Part shown: positions 46,862 to 60,464 of the stretch, in pieces
Layout: every line of letters starts with the position of its first letter
Numbering within the stretch: the stretch's first letter is position 1
Origin: Maylandia zebra
Taxonomy: Eukaryota > Chordata > Actinopteri > Cichliformes > Cichlidae
Reading direction: 5' to 3'
DNA length: 64,000 bases
Assembly (NCBI RefSeq): GCF_041146795.1
Contig: NC_135176.1
Coordinates: forward strand, 15,369,286 to 15,433,285
Position numbers and translations under genes: made by a program
Notes under the pieces: generated by a model
The model's database searches: none
What the model saw: only the letters and a program-made list of their open reading frames with translations
What the model was told of the DNA's origin: nothing

Positions 46862-49800
46862 ATGACCATAGTTGACAGATCTTCAGAAAAGTCTGACCAC
46901 GAGTCAGCCGGACTCGGACCTGGAGCTGCTGTGTACAACAGTACACCCTCCTCTGAGGACCAGCCCAAGGACCAAGGGGCTGGTCCTCAGAGTACACCCT
47001 CCTCTGAGGACCAGCCCAAGGACCAAGGGGCTGGTCCTCAGAGTACACCCTCCTCTGAGGACCAGCCCAAGGACCAAGGTCAGAGCAAAGCCTGGCTTTT
47101 TTTCAAAATGTCTTTTTAAGCTGTTTGAAGATTTTTATTGTCAGACAGAATAGTTTTCCAACCAGTTTTAGCAAATATGGAACCACACTTTTTAGCCATT
47201 ATTTACCCATATTTGTCAGAATTGGTTTTAGTAACGTACAGCTAATCTTTTTGCTTCTGCTTTCACACAAGTTTGACAACTGCTTTTGTGGGTGTTGTGT
47301 TGCTGCTTCCCTTCTCCGTTCATTCATCCAGTTATGTAATGCATCCAGCTTTGCATGATCAGTCACTTCAGCTCGTGATGCAATTGCTGTTTTTATATAA
47401 AGACCGGCAGCCCAACTTGTTTAGCAGAAACAAAGGAGAAGGCAAATTGTCCTATCTTTCTTCCTGAGGCTGTTTAGGAGTTTTTCACAGTGGCCAGAAT
47501 CACATTATATAACTGTTAATAGTTGTAGCTATTACTGTGATGTCCTGACATGACTTTGCCATGTGCCAGTGTGTGGTTGTATAAGTAAGGTGGCATTAAA
47601 TTATCTCCTTTTTAAAATGTATTGAAACAGATTTTTAGTAATAATTGTGGCTCTGTGTGTCAGTGATCAGCAGTGGCGATGGAATTGACTTGCCCCAGAA
47701 GGTGCTGTTCTCACCAGATCGGCTCAGCCTAAATTGGGCCCAGGTTCACCTCATTGGTGCAGGCCTCCAGAACATGGGGAACACCTGCTTCCTCAACTCA
47801 GCCCTGCAGTGTCTCAGCTACACCCCTCCTTTAGCAAACTACATGCTGACGCGGGAGCACTCCAAAACATGTAAGTTTATTTCACCAACAGTGGTGTTAC
47901 GCAGTCCTGCGCTGATTCTCACATTGTATCACTCCTTACTCACTCAGTATTTTGTCTCTGTCTCTGCTGCAGGTCATGAGCCAGGGTTCTGTATGATGTG
48001 TACCATGCAAAACCACATCATTCAGGTTTTTACCAACTCTGGGAATGTCATTAAGCCCATTGGTGTACTCAATGAGCTTGGGTGTAAGTGGATGACTGTT
48101 GTTGCTGTGCTCTGTGCAAAGTGTTTACCTATATTTTAATGATAGGAGGCGCTGTGTGACTGTTTACCTTTTGTAATTTTGGAGGGAAATAATCTGGAGG
48201 GATTTTGAATTCTGTTTTTAAATAAGTGTAAACTTGCATTTAACTGTGGTATCCTTTACAATAATTCACCTCCTGCTTTGTTTTTTGGTTCTGTTTTTCC
48301 TCGTTCCCCTCACACAGGGATTGCAAACCACTTCCGCTATGGAAGCCAGGAAGATGCTCATGAATTCCTGCGGTGCACAGTGGATGCTATGCAAAGGTCC
48401 TGCTTACCTGGAACCAAGTGAGTGTCATTTTACATTGCATGCATTCTAAACAAGTTAAACACACAAAAATATTTTTACTTGGGCTTGACAGTGTTTGCAC
48501 TTTATTATGTAGTAAGATCCATAATTAGCTACGTAGAGGTAACACCGTGACAGTAGGAGAATATGAAATAAATCCTTTATCCTGTTTTTCAGGAAGTGCA
48601 GTTTATACTAGTTCCTTTTAACTATTAATGCTTCAATTGCTGAGAGTATTTTTCAGAAATGCAGATTCCTCAGTCTCTTGCCTGACTGACACCTCAGTTT
48701 ACATACTAGGCAAGCCACTTGATATAATACCTCATTATTATATCAAGTTTTTTAATGAACTTGACTGCTCCAACACAGAAAGTATTCTTACACTGGGTGT
48801 GGTAGCTTGTTTTGGTAACAGGGCTTGAAAAGATCAGAAGCGGCTTAAACGTGTAGTAAAACAGGTGTCTGGGATTATGGCAGAGAGCTGCCAGACTTAG
48901 TGTCTAGTATAGATTTCTTCTGAGGCAACAGGGTAAGCAGTGTGAGCAGGAGCACTCAACCCCTCAGGTCATCTCTTATTCACCCTAATGGCATTAGTGC
49001 TATTATTGCAGCAGCAAAATTCAGAAAATCCAGGTTTTTCTATGTGTTACTATAGAGCTTCGAAGTCTATGTGCACATTTAACCAAAACTACACGTTTAA
49101 CAGATGCACTGGGCTGAGTGTTGTGCTTCTTGTTAGACTCCTAAAAATAATTTATTAATTCATTTCTTTTTTTAAGAACCTAAAGTGTCAATTCTCATCA
49201 AATCAATTCTTCCCGTGTAGCAGCAGATGGCCTCTTAAGTAATTAATCGTGCTCCAATTCCTCCTATTGTCTTTTCTGCTACTTGAATACTGTAAAGTGA
49301 TTGTCTGGTTCCAAAATGCTAAAAAATAAATGGTCAGTCAGTTAATTGTTGCACTGTCCTTATTAGTTAACTTTTGTGCTTTATCTTTTTATTATAGATT
49401 GGACAGGCAAACGCAGGCAACCTCTTTCATCCATCAAGTGTTTGGCGGGTACCTAAGATCCAGAGGTAAGTCACTGTTTTTTAAGGTTTGATTTATTTTT
49501 CTTTTATTTGTCTTTTTATGTCTTACAGCTTGTGTGATACTCATAGCACTGATTTCTGTTTCAGTTAAATGTTTAAACTGCAAAGCTGTCTCAGATACAT
49601 TTGACCCTTTTCTGGATGTCACTCTGGAAATTAAGGTAATTGGACAACATTCAAAGTGACGTTGCTACTATGTATTCTCTGCATTATGGAGTGTGAGGTT
49701 TTTCCTCTCTCTCTCTGTTCATATAGACTGCTCCAAATGTCTCCAAAGCTCTGGAGCAGTTTGTCAAGCCAGAACAGCTGGGTGGTGAAAATGCTTATAA

Positions 49801-50927
49801 ATGCACCAAGTAAGTCAAAGAGATGCCAAACCATGATGAGTTTTAGTGTTTAGGTGTGATTTTTGTCAACAAGCTGAATGTTTGTTTCCTTCAGGTGCAA
49901 CAAAATGGTAACGGCCTCAAAAAGATTTACAATCCATCGCAGCGCCAATGTGCTCACCATCTCACTCAAACGCTTTGCAGACTTCAGTGGAGGCAAAATC
50001 ACAAAGGCAAATGGCCAATAGTGTCTGCTTAAGTCATAAAGATACATGACAGATGCTTTGTTTTATTATAAAACAGGATATTTGCATGTAATGTTTGAAT
50101 TTTTTTGTTTGGTGGTCATCAGGATGTGAAGTATTTGGAGCATCTGGATCTGCGGCCCTTCATGTCGCAGTCCCACGGGGAGCCCCAGCTCTACAGGCTG
50201 TATGCTGTGCTGGTTCACTCTGGATTGAGTTGTCATACTGGACACTATTTCTGCTATATTAAGGTACTGGCTGTGCCCGAATCTGTTTGAATGCTGCTGT
50301 TGCGTAGTACAAACAAACAAACACCATAAACAACACATTTCAGCAGAAAACTACTTTGTATGCATTGAAAGAAAGAAAAAAAAGACCCCTATATAACCAT
50401 AAGATTCTTCTTTTTAGCTCAAATTCAATTCAGAAACTGAATCTGCTGTGTCACATCTCTCTCATTCTGTCTCACAGGCCAGCAATGAGCAGTGGTTTCA
50501 GATGAATGACTCGTCCGTGTCAGTCAGTGACATTAGCACTGTTCTCAACCAGCAGGCCTATGTCCTCTTCTACATCAAGTGAGTAAACATCGGTATTTTT
50601 AAACATTCTAGGCTTATTCCTTCAGTAGAACTTTTCCCATCATTATTTAATAATGTAGACATGTTTATTCTCACTTTTCTTGTAGAAAATGTATTATTAT
50701 AACCTAATGTTATAATGTTGATGCTTTGTCATGGTTAATATTCTTTTTTCCATGTCATCAGGTGCACAGATGTGGGAAAAACTGGGGACTACAGCCACTT
50801 GAACCATAACGCTGGCATATCTGGTCAGGCATCTCCCCAGCCGGTGGTGAGCCCAGGCACCATCGCCACCATGCCTCACAACAGTGTTGGCTTCATAGGT
50901 CCCCAGCTGCCACCACACATGAACAAG
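46862..50927 (+). CDS. usp42: USP42-like deubiquitinase, catalytic module only (unit 2)
   Basis: Exons 46862-47078, 47664-47870, 47973-48083, 48318-48417, 49398-49465, 49565-49635, 49727-49809, 49895-50006, 50123-50263, 50478-50578, 50762-50927; 459 codons in phase with the same catalytic Cys, His and Asp and CxxC pairs as unit 1. The donor after exon 2 is the consensus GTAAGT (GTACGT in unit 1). Exon 11 has two codon changes against unit 1 ([10 protein letters not shown] versus [10 protein letters not shown]). It ends at the same place, with no C-terminal exons before the next unit. Confidence 0.9.
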
Positions 50928-51299
50928 GTACTTCCTCACCTGAGGGTACTGATAATGTTGTTGTTTTTGTTAAACCCAGTGTTTCATGCAAAACACATTT
51001 GTACCTTTCAATTGTGTCTGTTTGAAAAGAATGAAATGATATCATATATTCCTTATTGGCCTACATTTGTACAAAATTCCAAATTATATACACAAAGTCA
51101 TAGAAATCACTGCTCCAATTGGTCATCATGATTTTAATATTCTCTTTTTCCATAACAATGAAATACGCCTTGGACAAATATGACACGTCAATATTTCATT
51201 AGTGTTGTCACATCACATCCTGTAAGCATCGTCTGTCTGTGTCCTTTCTCTGGAAATTAATATTTCCAGCCAATATAGGCAATCCATCAACATGGCTGG

Positions 51300-52430
51300 A
51301 GAGTTGGTAGTTATATGCAGTCTGTATAAGTGTGGTTAATCCAATGAAGATTTGTAAGGAGATGGCAGTTACTGTGAATTTACAGCAGTTACACAGTGAT
51401 TAGTAATAAACAGAGCCAGTGAGAGTGAGTGGATATAAGAAAGTCAGTGACTCAGGTGTGTCGATTGGTTCTGTTTGTGAGACTGGAGGAGACGTAGAAA
51501 TCTTTTGTTTTAAATCTTAGTTAGGAAGATTCCTGTTTGAAAACAAGCACTTTTTGTGAGAAATACAAGAAGTACATCTGCAGAAAGCACACAGTTACAT
51601 TCTGTCCATCATGTGGACAAAATCGAAAATGTTGAGCATTGAAAAACTGAGAACGTTGGGCAAGTTCAAAATACGTGTTTGTAAGAACGAAAAACCAAAT
51701 TGTTCCTAAAATAGTTATGGAAAGTCACTGTTGTATGTCTGTGTTCTACATGTTTATCTGATGGAAAATAAAGGTGCTATTGTTTTATTGCAGTTTCTTG
51801 ACAATTCTGAGTGGATTTACACAGTATGGGTCAAAATGACCCGCAACAAAATCAATGTCACTTTTTTGTTTTTCAACATAATACAAGGGTTAATTTCCAA
51901 AACTTCCATATGATCTTCAATTTGTAGCAGATCCACTATCACACAGCAGCTGGAGCAGTTTCAAATGGAGGTCAGTCCACTGCTGCCACCTGTGGCCAAA
52001 TACCATAGCCCACTACTAGATTAACTTGCTATGATGACATTGAGTAGAGGCTGAGTGGCTGCACTTACCCCTGGTACATCCAAATCTACCCACAAACATG
52101 TTGAAAGATGCAATGGCAGCAATGTGGCTTGTCAACACTGAAAACAATCAGTAAGCAAAGACATCAGGGATCACTTTTTTCTGTTTATTTAACATGCACA
52201 ACATTTGTAGTCGCCTTCTGCACAGGGGAAGTCCACACACACTGTGTGGTACCACTTTCCACAGAAGGTGCATTCAATCTACAAGACTGAATGAGAAAGT
52301 CAGGGTCATTGTCTGACTGTTTATTACTAATCACTGTGTAACTGCTGTACATTCACAGTAACTGCCATCTCCTTACAAATGTTTATTAGATTAACCACAC
52401 TTATACAGACTGTATATAACAACCAACTCT
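51300..52430. mobile_element. Inverted-repeat element spanning the unit 2/3 joint
   Basis: Second copy of the structure at 22574-23704, arms 51300-51413 and 52317-52430. No coding capacity beyond the piggyBac tail and the PHD-like finger fragment. Confidence 0.6.
51509..51889 (+). mobile_element. piggyBac-like 3' end (unit 3 copy)
   Basis: Same remnant as at 1-381, with the cysteine-rich tail at 51510-51635. At position 51753 this copy agrees with unit 1 rather than unit 2. Confidence 0.6.
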
Positions 52431-53628
52431 AAAATGTTTGTTCGCAGAGAAAAGACACAGACTACGGTAACGACATGTGATGTTACAAAACTAGTGAAAT
52501 ATTAGTGTCATTTCATTCATTTCAAAGGTTTATTTGCATGACGCACAAACAGACACAATTGAAAGGTACAAATGTATTGTGCATGAAACGAATTCAGACG
52601 TGCTGCAGATGTGTGTCACAAGTTGATCTGGCTGTAGGCTGTGGCACTTGGCCAGTGGTGGCACTGGTTGACTCGAGTCCATGTTAGTGCACACAAAGTA
52701 AACTGCTCGCTTTAGTTGTGAAGCAAAAACGCTGAATTCGGAGAAACAAACCGTGTGAGGGGAACGATAACGACAACAAGAGTCTCCCGATCGTTTACTC
52801 TTGTTGTCCTGTGAACAACATCGGCATGGTGTTAATTGTTTGCTGTTTTCGCGATCGCGTCGCGCATGAGGATAACCCTAGGTAAACTCGCCACATTTTT
52901 AAACATTTTGTTGTTCAACAGCATCAAGACTGACGGAGTGTGTTTGAGATAACCTCACAAGTGTCACAGATGACACATTTGGCGTTTTTTTGCTAGTCTG
53001 TAGGTAGCAGCTCCTGAAACGGAAGTCTGCCACACATCTGTTCGACTAACGCCAGTTGATCTAAACGCCAGTAGATCTGGAACACCGGCAGCCTCGCCTC
53101 TGTCAGTGCGCCTCAGGGCGGCTGTGGCTACAATTTAGCTTGCCATCACCAGTGTGTGTGAATGGGTGGATGACTGAACGTGTAAAGTGCTTTGGGGTCC
53201 TTAGGGACTAAGTAAAGCGCTATACAAATACAGGCCATTTACTTAATGCTGAAATCTAATCTATTGTATTAAATGGGTATGCTTGTAGTTTGGGTAATTT
53301 TGTTATGTCAACAAGTTCTGTTTTAAAACTTAATCTCTTGTTAACTGTTCAGATTGCTGAGGTGATTGATGATCGACCTGAGGAAGTGAAACAGATGGAA
53401 GTTTTTAGGACCAGCAACAGATGGAAAGCAATTGGAGGTAAATAAGAAGTCACAGAAGTAGGGGGGGATTTGTGCAATATTAAGTTAAGACTGTTGTTTA
53501 CTATAGTTTTACTTCCTCTCCTAAAAGTGGATCAAAATGATGACACAGAGGAAGGAAATGGAAAAGAACATCAAAATACAGAGGCTGGCTCATTAAGCAG
53601 AGGTCGACATGACTCACCCGAGTTGTCT

Positions 53629-56036
53629 TCAAAGAGAAGAGGACAGGATTCTCCTGTCAAAAAGACCCGGCATGACTCTCCAGACATCTCTCCACCAAAG
53701 AGAAGTCGGAAGTACTCTCCGGATGTCTCTCCTCCCAGGACAAGACGTCACGACTCTCCAGATGTCTCTCCTCCCAGGACTAGACCTCACGACTCTCCAG
53801 ATGTCTCTCCTCCCAGGAGAAGACGTCATGACTCTCCAGATGTCTCTCCTCCCAGGACTAGACCTCATGACTCTCCAGATGTCTCTCCTCCCAAGAGAAG
53901 ACGCCACGACTCTCCAGATGTCTCTCCTCCCAGGAGAAGACGTCATGACTCTCCAGATGTCTCTCCTCCCAGGACTAGACCTCATGACTCTCCAGATGTC
54001 TCTCCTCCCAGGAGAAGACGTCATGACTCTCCAGATGTCTCTCCTCCCAGGACAAGACGTCACGACTCTCCTGATGTCTCTCCTCCCAGGACTAGACCTC
54101 ACGACTCTCCAGATGTCTCTCCTCCCAAGAGAAGACGCCACGACTCTCCAGATGTCTCTCCTCCCAGGAGAAGACGTCATGACTCTCCAGATGTCTCTCC
54201 TCCCAGGACAAGACGTCACGACTCTCCTGATGTCTCTCCTCCCAGGACTAGACCTCATGACTCTCCAGATGTCTCTCCTCCCAAGAGAAGACGTCATGAC
54301 TCTCCAGATGTCTCTCCTCACAGGACTAGACCTCACGACTCTCCAGATGTCTCTCCTCCCAGGAGAAGACGTCACGACTCTCCTGATGTCTCTCCTCACA
54401 GGACTAGACCTCACGACTCTCCAGATGTCTCTCCTCCCAGGAGAAGAAGTCATGACTCTCCAGATCTCTCTCCTCCCAGGACTAGACATCACAACTCTCC
54501 AGATGTCTCTCCTCCCAAGAGAAGACGTCACGACTCTCCTGATGTCTCTCCTCCCAGGAGAAGACGTCACGACTCTCCTGATGTCTCTCCTCCCAGGAGA
54601 AGACGTCATGACTCTCCAGATGTCTCTCCTCCCAAGAGAAGACGTCATGACTCTCCAGATGTCTCTCCTCCCAGGAGAAGACGCCATGACTCCCCAGACT
54701 TGTCACCACCAAGACAGTGTTCAGGAAAGTCAGAAAAAATGCAAAGTAAAGGTCAGTGATCCATTTAAATTGTAAAGTGGAATCTGGTGTGGCATATGAA
54801 TAAAAGTAAAAAGCAGAGACCCATTTAACATGAGTTTTGAATTGAAATTTATTTTAAAGACATAGCTTGATCTAATAATAAATCTTTAATTTTTGTTCAA
54901 AAGGCATTACAAAATGAAAATTAACAAATTAACTGTGTCTTTGTCAGATTCAGCCTCCAACAAAAGCAAGCTCAGCTCATCCTTGTTAAGTAAAAAACGC
55001 TCACCGGATCCTCATCGGTCAGCGGTGGCTAAGAAGGGTCAGAATAGACATGATTCAGACTCGGATCCGTCTCCCCCGAGGAAAAGGCCCCTGAAGGGAA
55101 ACGCCTCAGACTCCGACCAATCTCCCCCAAGGAGGCCCTCAAAAACTAAACGGGGCTCAGACTCTGACCAGTCTCCACCCAGGGGGCAGCCACCGAGTGG
55201 AAGGGACTCGGATGGAGATTTGTCACCACCTCGTAGGCCAGGCCAGTCACAGGTAAGCAGACTGTGTTGGAACAAAGATTAATGTCAAATCTGATTTCAC
55301 TCAAATGTTATATTTTTCAATTGTCTTTTTTTTTTTTATAACCAGGGCCAAAGGATGCTATCTGGTGGAAAGGCAGGCCTGGTTTCTGTGGACATTCTAA
55401 GGAAAGAGCAAAAGGAGAACAGACGCAGAGAAAAACACAATCAGCCACTTGAAGGTTTCATCAACTTTTCTCTCTTAAGATTTTTTTACACCCATTGATT
55501 GAAGAGCTTCATACAGCTTTGCATCTCATTTCAGCTTATCATCTATATTGTCGTATTTTATTTAGTCCTAAAATTAAATAATGAAGTTTCTACATACTTA
55601 CCCATTCATCCCCTTTGACCAGATGAATCGCGTAACGCTCAGGCGATTTTCAGAGACAAAAGTGGCAAAAGCAGGGATCTGAATTCAGAGAGAAATGAAC
55701 AGAAAAAGAAAGCTGGTGAAAAAGCGGCAACAGACGAGAAATACGCTCAGTGGGGAAAACGGTAAATGTGCATGATCATTTCAAATATCACAGTTTATGT
55801 GATTATATCCACATAAAAAATTATAAAAGTGGTTCAATGGTTTATGTTAAAATGTATGTATAGGTTGGCACAGATCCAGATGCATCACCAGAAACTTAAG
55901 GAAGCGCTGCGCGAAGCCCTTAAGCCACTTGAGGATCTTGACCGCATGTTGAGAGAACAGGAAAGAGAAGGCGATCCTATGGCTGCAATGCGCAGGCGTA
56001 AAAAGGACCGTGGCACAAAAACACAAGATATTTAAC
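53629..56036 (+). repeat. bud13 internal block 1 of unit 3 (2408 bp)
   Basis: 27 minisatellite copies at 53659-54711. Confidence 0.95.
53659..54711 (+). repeat. Coding 39-bp minisatellite, 27 copies (unit 3, block 1)
   Basis: Same array length as the first block of the other units. Confidence 0.97.
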
Positions 56037-58521
56037 TCAAAGAGAAGAGGACAGGATTCTCCTGTCAAAAAGACCCGGCATGACTCTCCAGACATCTCTC
56101 CACCAAAGAGAAGTCGGAAGTACTCTCCGGATGTCTCTCCTCCCAGGACAAGACGTCACGACTCTCCAGATGTCTCTCCTCCCAGGACTAGACCTCACGA
56201 CTCTCCAGATGTCTCTCCTCCCAGGAGAAGACGTCATGACTCTCCAGATGTCTCTCCTCCCAGGACTAGACCTCATGACTCTCCAGATGTCTCTCCTCCC
56301 AAGAGAAGACGCCACGACTCTCCAGATGTCTCTCCTCCCAGGAGAAGACGTCATGACTCTCCAGATGTCTCTCCTCCCAGGACTAGACCTCATGACTCTC
56401 CAGATGTCTCTCCTCCCAAGAGAAGACGCCACGACTCTCCAGATGTCTCTCCTCCCAGGAGAAGACGTCATGACTCTCCAGATGTCTCTCCTCCCAGGAC
56501 TAGACCTCATGACTCTCCAGATGTCTCTCCTCCCAGGAGAAGATGTCATGACTCTCCAGATGTCTCTCCTCCCAGGACAAGACGTCACGACTCTCCTGAT
56601 GTCTCTCCTCCCAGGACTAGACCTCACGACTCTCCAGATGTCTCTCCTCCCAAGAGAAGACGCCACGACTCTCCAGATGTCTCTCCTCCCAGGAGAAGAC
56701 GTCATGACTCTCCAGATGTCTCTCCTCCCAGGACAAGACGTCACGACTCTCCTGATGTCTCTCCTCCCAGGACTAGACCTCATGACTCTCCAGATGTCTC
56801 TCCTCCCAAGAGAAGACGTCATGACTCTCCAGATGTCTCTCCTCCCAGGAGAAGACGTCACGACTCTCCTGATGTCTCTCCTCACAGGACTAGACCTCAC
56901 GACTCTCCAGATGTCTCTCCTCCCAGGAGAAGAAGTCATGACTCTCCAGATCTCTCTCCTCCCAGGACTAGACATCACAACTCTCCAGATGTCTCTCCTC
57001 CCAAGAGAAGACGTCACGACTCTCCTGATGTCTCTCCTCCCAGGAGAAGACGTCACGACTCTCCTGATGTCTCTCCTCCCAGGAGAAGACGTCATGACTC
57101 TCCAGATGTCTCTCCTCCCAAGAGAAGACGTCACGACTCTCCAGATGTCTCTCCTCCCAGGAGAAGACGCCATGACTCCCCAGACTTGTCACCACCAAGA
57201 CAGTGTTCAGGAAAGTCAGAAAAAATGCAAAGTAAAGGTGAGTGATCCATTTAAATTGTAAAGTGGAATCTGGTGTGGCATATGAATAAAAGTAAAAAGC
57301 AGAGACCCATTTAACATGAGTTTTGAATTGAAATTTATTTTAAAGACATAGCTTGATCTAATAATAAATCTTTAATTTTTGTTCAAAAGGCATTACAAAA
57401 TGAAAATTAACAAATTAACTGTGTCTTTGTCAGATTCAGCCTCCAACAAAAGCAAGCTCAGCTCATCCTTGTTAAGTAAAAAACGCTCACCGGATCCTCA
57501 TCGGTCAGCGGTGGCTAAGAAGGGTCAGAATAGACATGATTCAGACTCGGATCCGTCTCCCCCGAGGAAAAGGCCCCTGAAGGGAAACGCCTCAGACTCC
57601 GACCAATCTCCCCCAAGGAGGCCCTCAAAAACTAAACGGGGCTCAGACTCTGACCAGTCTCCACCCAGGGGGCAGCCACCGAGTGGAAGGGACTCGGATG
57701 GAGATTTGTCACCACCTCGTAGGCCAGGCCAGTCACAGGTAAGCAGACTGTGTTGGAACAAAGATTAATGTCAAATCTGATTTCACTCAAATGTTATATT
57801 TTTCAATTGTCTTTTTTTTTTTATAACCAGGGCCAAAGGATGCTATCTGGTGGAAAGGCAGGCCTGGTTTCTGTGGACATTCTAAGGAAAGAGCAAAAGG
57901 AGAACAGACGCAGAGAAAAACACAATCAGCCACTTGAAGGTTTCATCAACTTTTCTCTCTTAAGATTTTTTTACACCCATTGATTGAAGAGCTTCATACA
58001 GCTTTGCATCTCATTTCAGCTTATCATCTATATTGTCGTATTTTATTTAGTCCTAAAATTAAATAATGAAGTTTCTACATACTTACCCATTCATCCCCTT
58101 TGACCAGATGAATCGCGTAACGCTCAGGCGATTTTCAGAGACAAAAGTGGCAAAAGCAGGGATCTGAATTCAGAGAGAAATGAACAGAAAAAGAAAGCTG
58201 GTGAAAAAGCGGCAAGAGACGAGAAATACGCTCAGTGGGGAAAACGGTAAATGTGCATGATCATTTCAAATATCACAGTTTATGTGATTATATCCACATA
58301 AAAAATTATAAAAGTGGTTCAATGGTTTATGTTAAAATGTATGTATAGGTTGGCACAGATCCAGATGCATCACCAGAAACTTAAGGAAGCGCTGCGCGAA
58401 GCCCTTAAGCCACTTGAGGATCTTGACCGCATGTTGAGAGAACAGGAAAGAGAAGGCGATCCTATGGCTGCAATGCGCAGGCGTAAAAAGGACCGTGGCA
58501 CAAAAACACAAGATATTTAAC
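56037..58521 (+). repeat. bud13 internal block 2 of unit 3 (2485 bp)
   Basis: 29 minisatellite copies at 56067-57197. It lacks the SPVVSPP variants and so resembles unit 1 block 2. Exon 5 has GCAAGAGAC as in unit 1 block 1, where most copies have GCAACAGAC. Confidence 0.95.
56067..57197 (+). repeat. Coding 39-bp minisatellite, 29 copies (unit 3, block 2)
   Basis: Same 13-residue repeat; one copy has RRRCHDSP (AGATGTCAT), a change not seen elsewhere. Confidence 0.97.
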
Positions 58522-60464
58522 ATTACATATGTTTTATTTTATTTATGACTTTATTTTATTTCACCAGGTCAATCCTTGTAAGAAGCTTTTAAATAGCAGC
58601 AGTTTTGCTTTTGCTACTGTTTGTATTTTTATTTATTTGTATGTTTGTTTTGATTTTTTGTAGAGAAACCTCAATATAAAGGCCCTGCTCCACCTCCAAA
58701 CCGGTTCAATATTCCACCGGGGTACCGCTGGGACGGAGTTGACAGGTAGAGTTTGTGCATCGGTGACAGAGGAAAACTGTTGAGGACAGAACTGTAGTTT
58801 AATATTGAATGTTTTTAATACACACATCAGTTTGTCATTTTGCACATTAATGGTAAAGAAATTGTGATCATTTTTTTCCACGTCTATATTAAATTTGCGC
58901 CTAATTGAATGGATTGTCTTTGGCCTTTTAGCTTGTTGTATCATAATTAATAGGGTTATTTTATTTGTGTCTTGCAGGTCAAATGGTTTTGAACAGAAAC
59001 GCTACCAGAGGATAAAAAGGCTGTGCAGGAAGCGGCCTATAAATGGAGTGTGGAGGATATGTAAAGGCTTTCAGAAAATGATGAATCTGGAGCAGAGCTA
59101 AAGAGCACACCTGCTCAACCTTTATGTATAATTTTTATGCTGTTAGAACAACAAGACTAGATGCATCTACGCAGCAAAAGTTCTTTTTTAAATAAACTAC
59201 ATAGAAGAATTTGTTTCACCTTTCCAAACCCTTTTGATACTGTACCATGTGTATCAGATGGAACTGTACAGAAAAATGAAGTGAAGCATGTTCACAATTT
59301 TTGTAAGAAGTTATTCACCGTGGAGCAGAAGCTGTTGTGGTTTCAGTGTTTTATTAAAGAATGTTTTTGTAATGCATTGTCCCAAGAGTGTTCAGGCACC
59401 TGTAACTTGGATAGCATTTGACATTCAGTCTTTTTAGATAATTTTATACACTTACCACCCATTTTATTAGGCAACAGTAACTCAAATAACCGCTTGTTAC
59501 AACCAACATATTTTGGTCCTGGACATAGAAATAGAGACATGTCCCTCATGACTCCAAAATGAAACGTAGTGCACAGCAACCAAATGCTGAAAGAGAGTGT
59601 CCACAGCTGACTGTCGATGGTATGGTATAGCTGTGAGGGTTTTGTGTACAAGATAAATGCACATTTGAGAGTTCTGTGGTGTAGCTAAAAAAGACTGACC
59701 TACAGAGATGTGAAAAAAGCGGCATTCAAATAAGCCATTCCTTGCCATATTAATCAGGGAGTACATACACTGACAGGATGCTGTGACTCTCACAGTGAGG
59801 GAATCAGGTTGGGCTCTAATATTTTTTCTAGCAATGTCCGATTCAGTCTAACATCTGTAAAAGTTTTAAGGCACTTTCCACCAGCACTGTCAAAAAGAAT
59901 TATGGAAGAATGATTTGTAGAATCAAGGAATCGGTGTCCTGGTTGCACATGCTAGACCAATGGCTTAATAACACAACAATGCTATTGCCTTTAATCTGTC
60001 ACTATCTATGCTATTGATTATGGTGTAATTATATAAAAAAAATAATTTTAAAGTGACAGTATTGTGCAATGAATAAAAAGTTTTATTTATAAACTTTTTA
60101 TTTTTATAAAAAGTATTATTTATTATTAATAATAATTAACCTTACTTCATACTTGCAAATTTGTCGACTGATGCTATAATTAATCTACGTTATCTATTTT
60201 TAATTTAAGTTTTAAGTTGGTCTAAGTATCTTAGCACAGCGGAACTCTAGTATCCTTAGTCGGGCGAGTAGGGGGACTTTAAAATGTGACACACTGGACC
60301 CCGTTTCATTACGGAATGTTTTTGTTGATGCACTTGGAAGAGTGAATAGATTCAGCGGTACTGGTGTGGTTTAACGCGTAATTGGCGACTAATGCAGAGA
60401 AATATTAGCCCTGAAAACTGTTTGTAAAGCCCGCCAGTCTCCTGTGCCATCGTTCTAGTTTAAA

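Larger units (their letters stand above)
22783..51508. repeat. Tandem segmental unit 2 (about 28.7 kb)
   Basis: Collinear with unit 1. It is longer because of an 8.56-kb LTR retrotransposon (23936-32496) and shorter by one bud13 block (2.6 kb). It shares the hAT-like insertion in snrnp35 with unit 1. At several single-base positions (for example 43759 and 43964) it agrees with unit 3 against unit 1. Confidence 0.95.
53353..59101 (+). pseudogene. bud13: BUD13 homolog, two blocks, frameshifted last exon (unit 3)
   Basis: Exons 53353-53437, 53528-54751, 54948-55252, 55346-55454, 55623-55761, 55864-56035; block 2: 57434-57738, 57831-57939, 58108-58246, 58349-58520; then 58664-58745 and from 58978. 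The last exon lacks 7 bp after ...CGCTACCAGAG, so the conserved [18 protein letters not shown] end is replaced by an unrelated tail ending at 59101. Exon 7 also has CAA for CGA (PQYKGP instead of PRYKGP). The first exon-2 donor is GTCAGT as in unit 1. The poly(A) signal is at 59191-59196. Confidence 0.8.

Noticed and set aside
53130-53243. tRNA gene suggested by the SINE-like tail
   Set aside because: Only the 3' tail is present; no A and B box or cloverleaf can be drawn.
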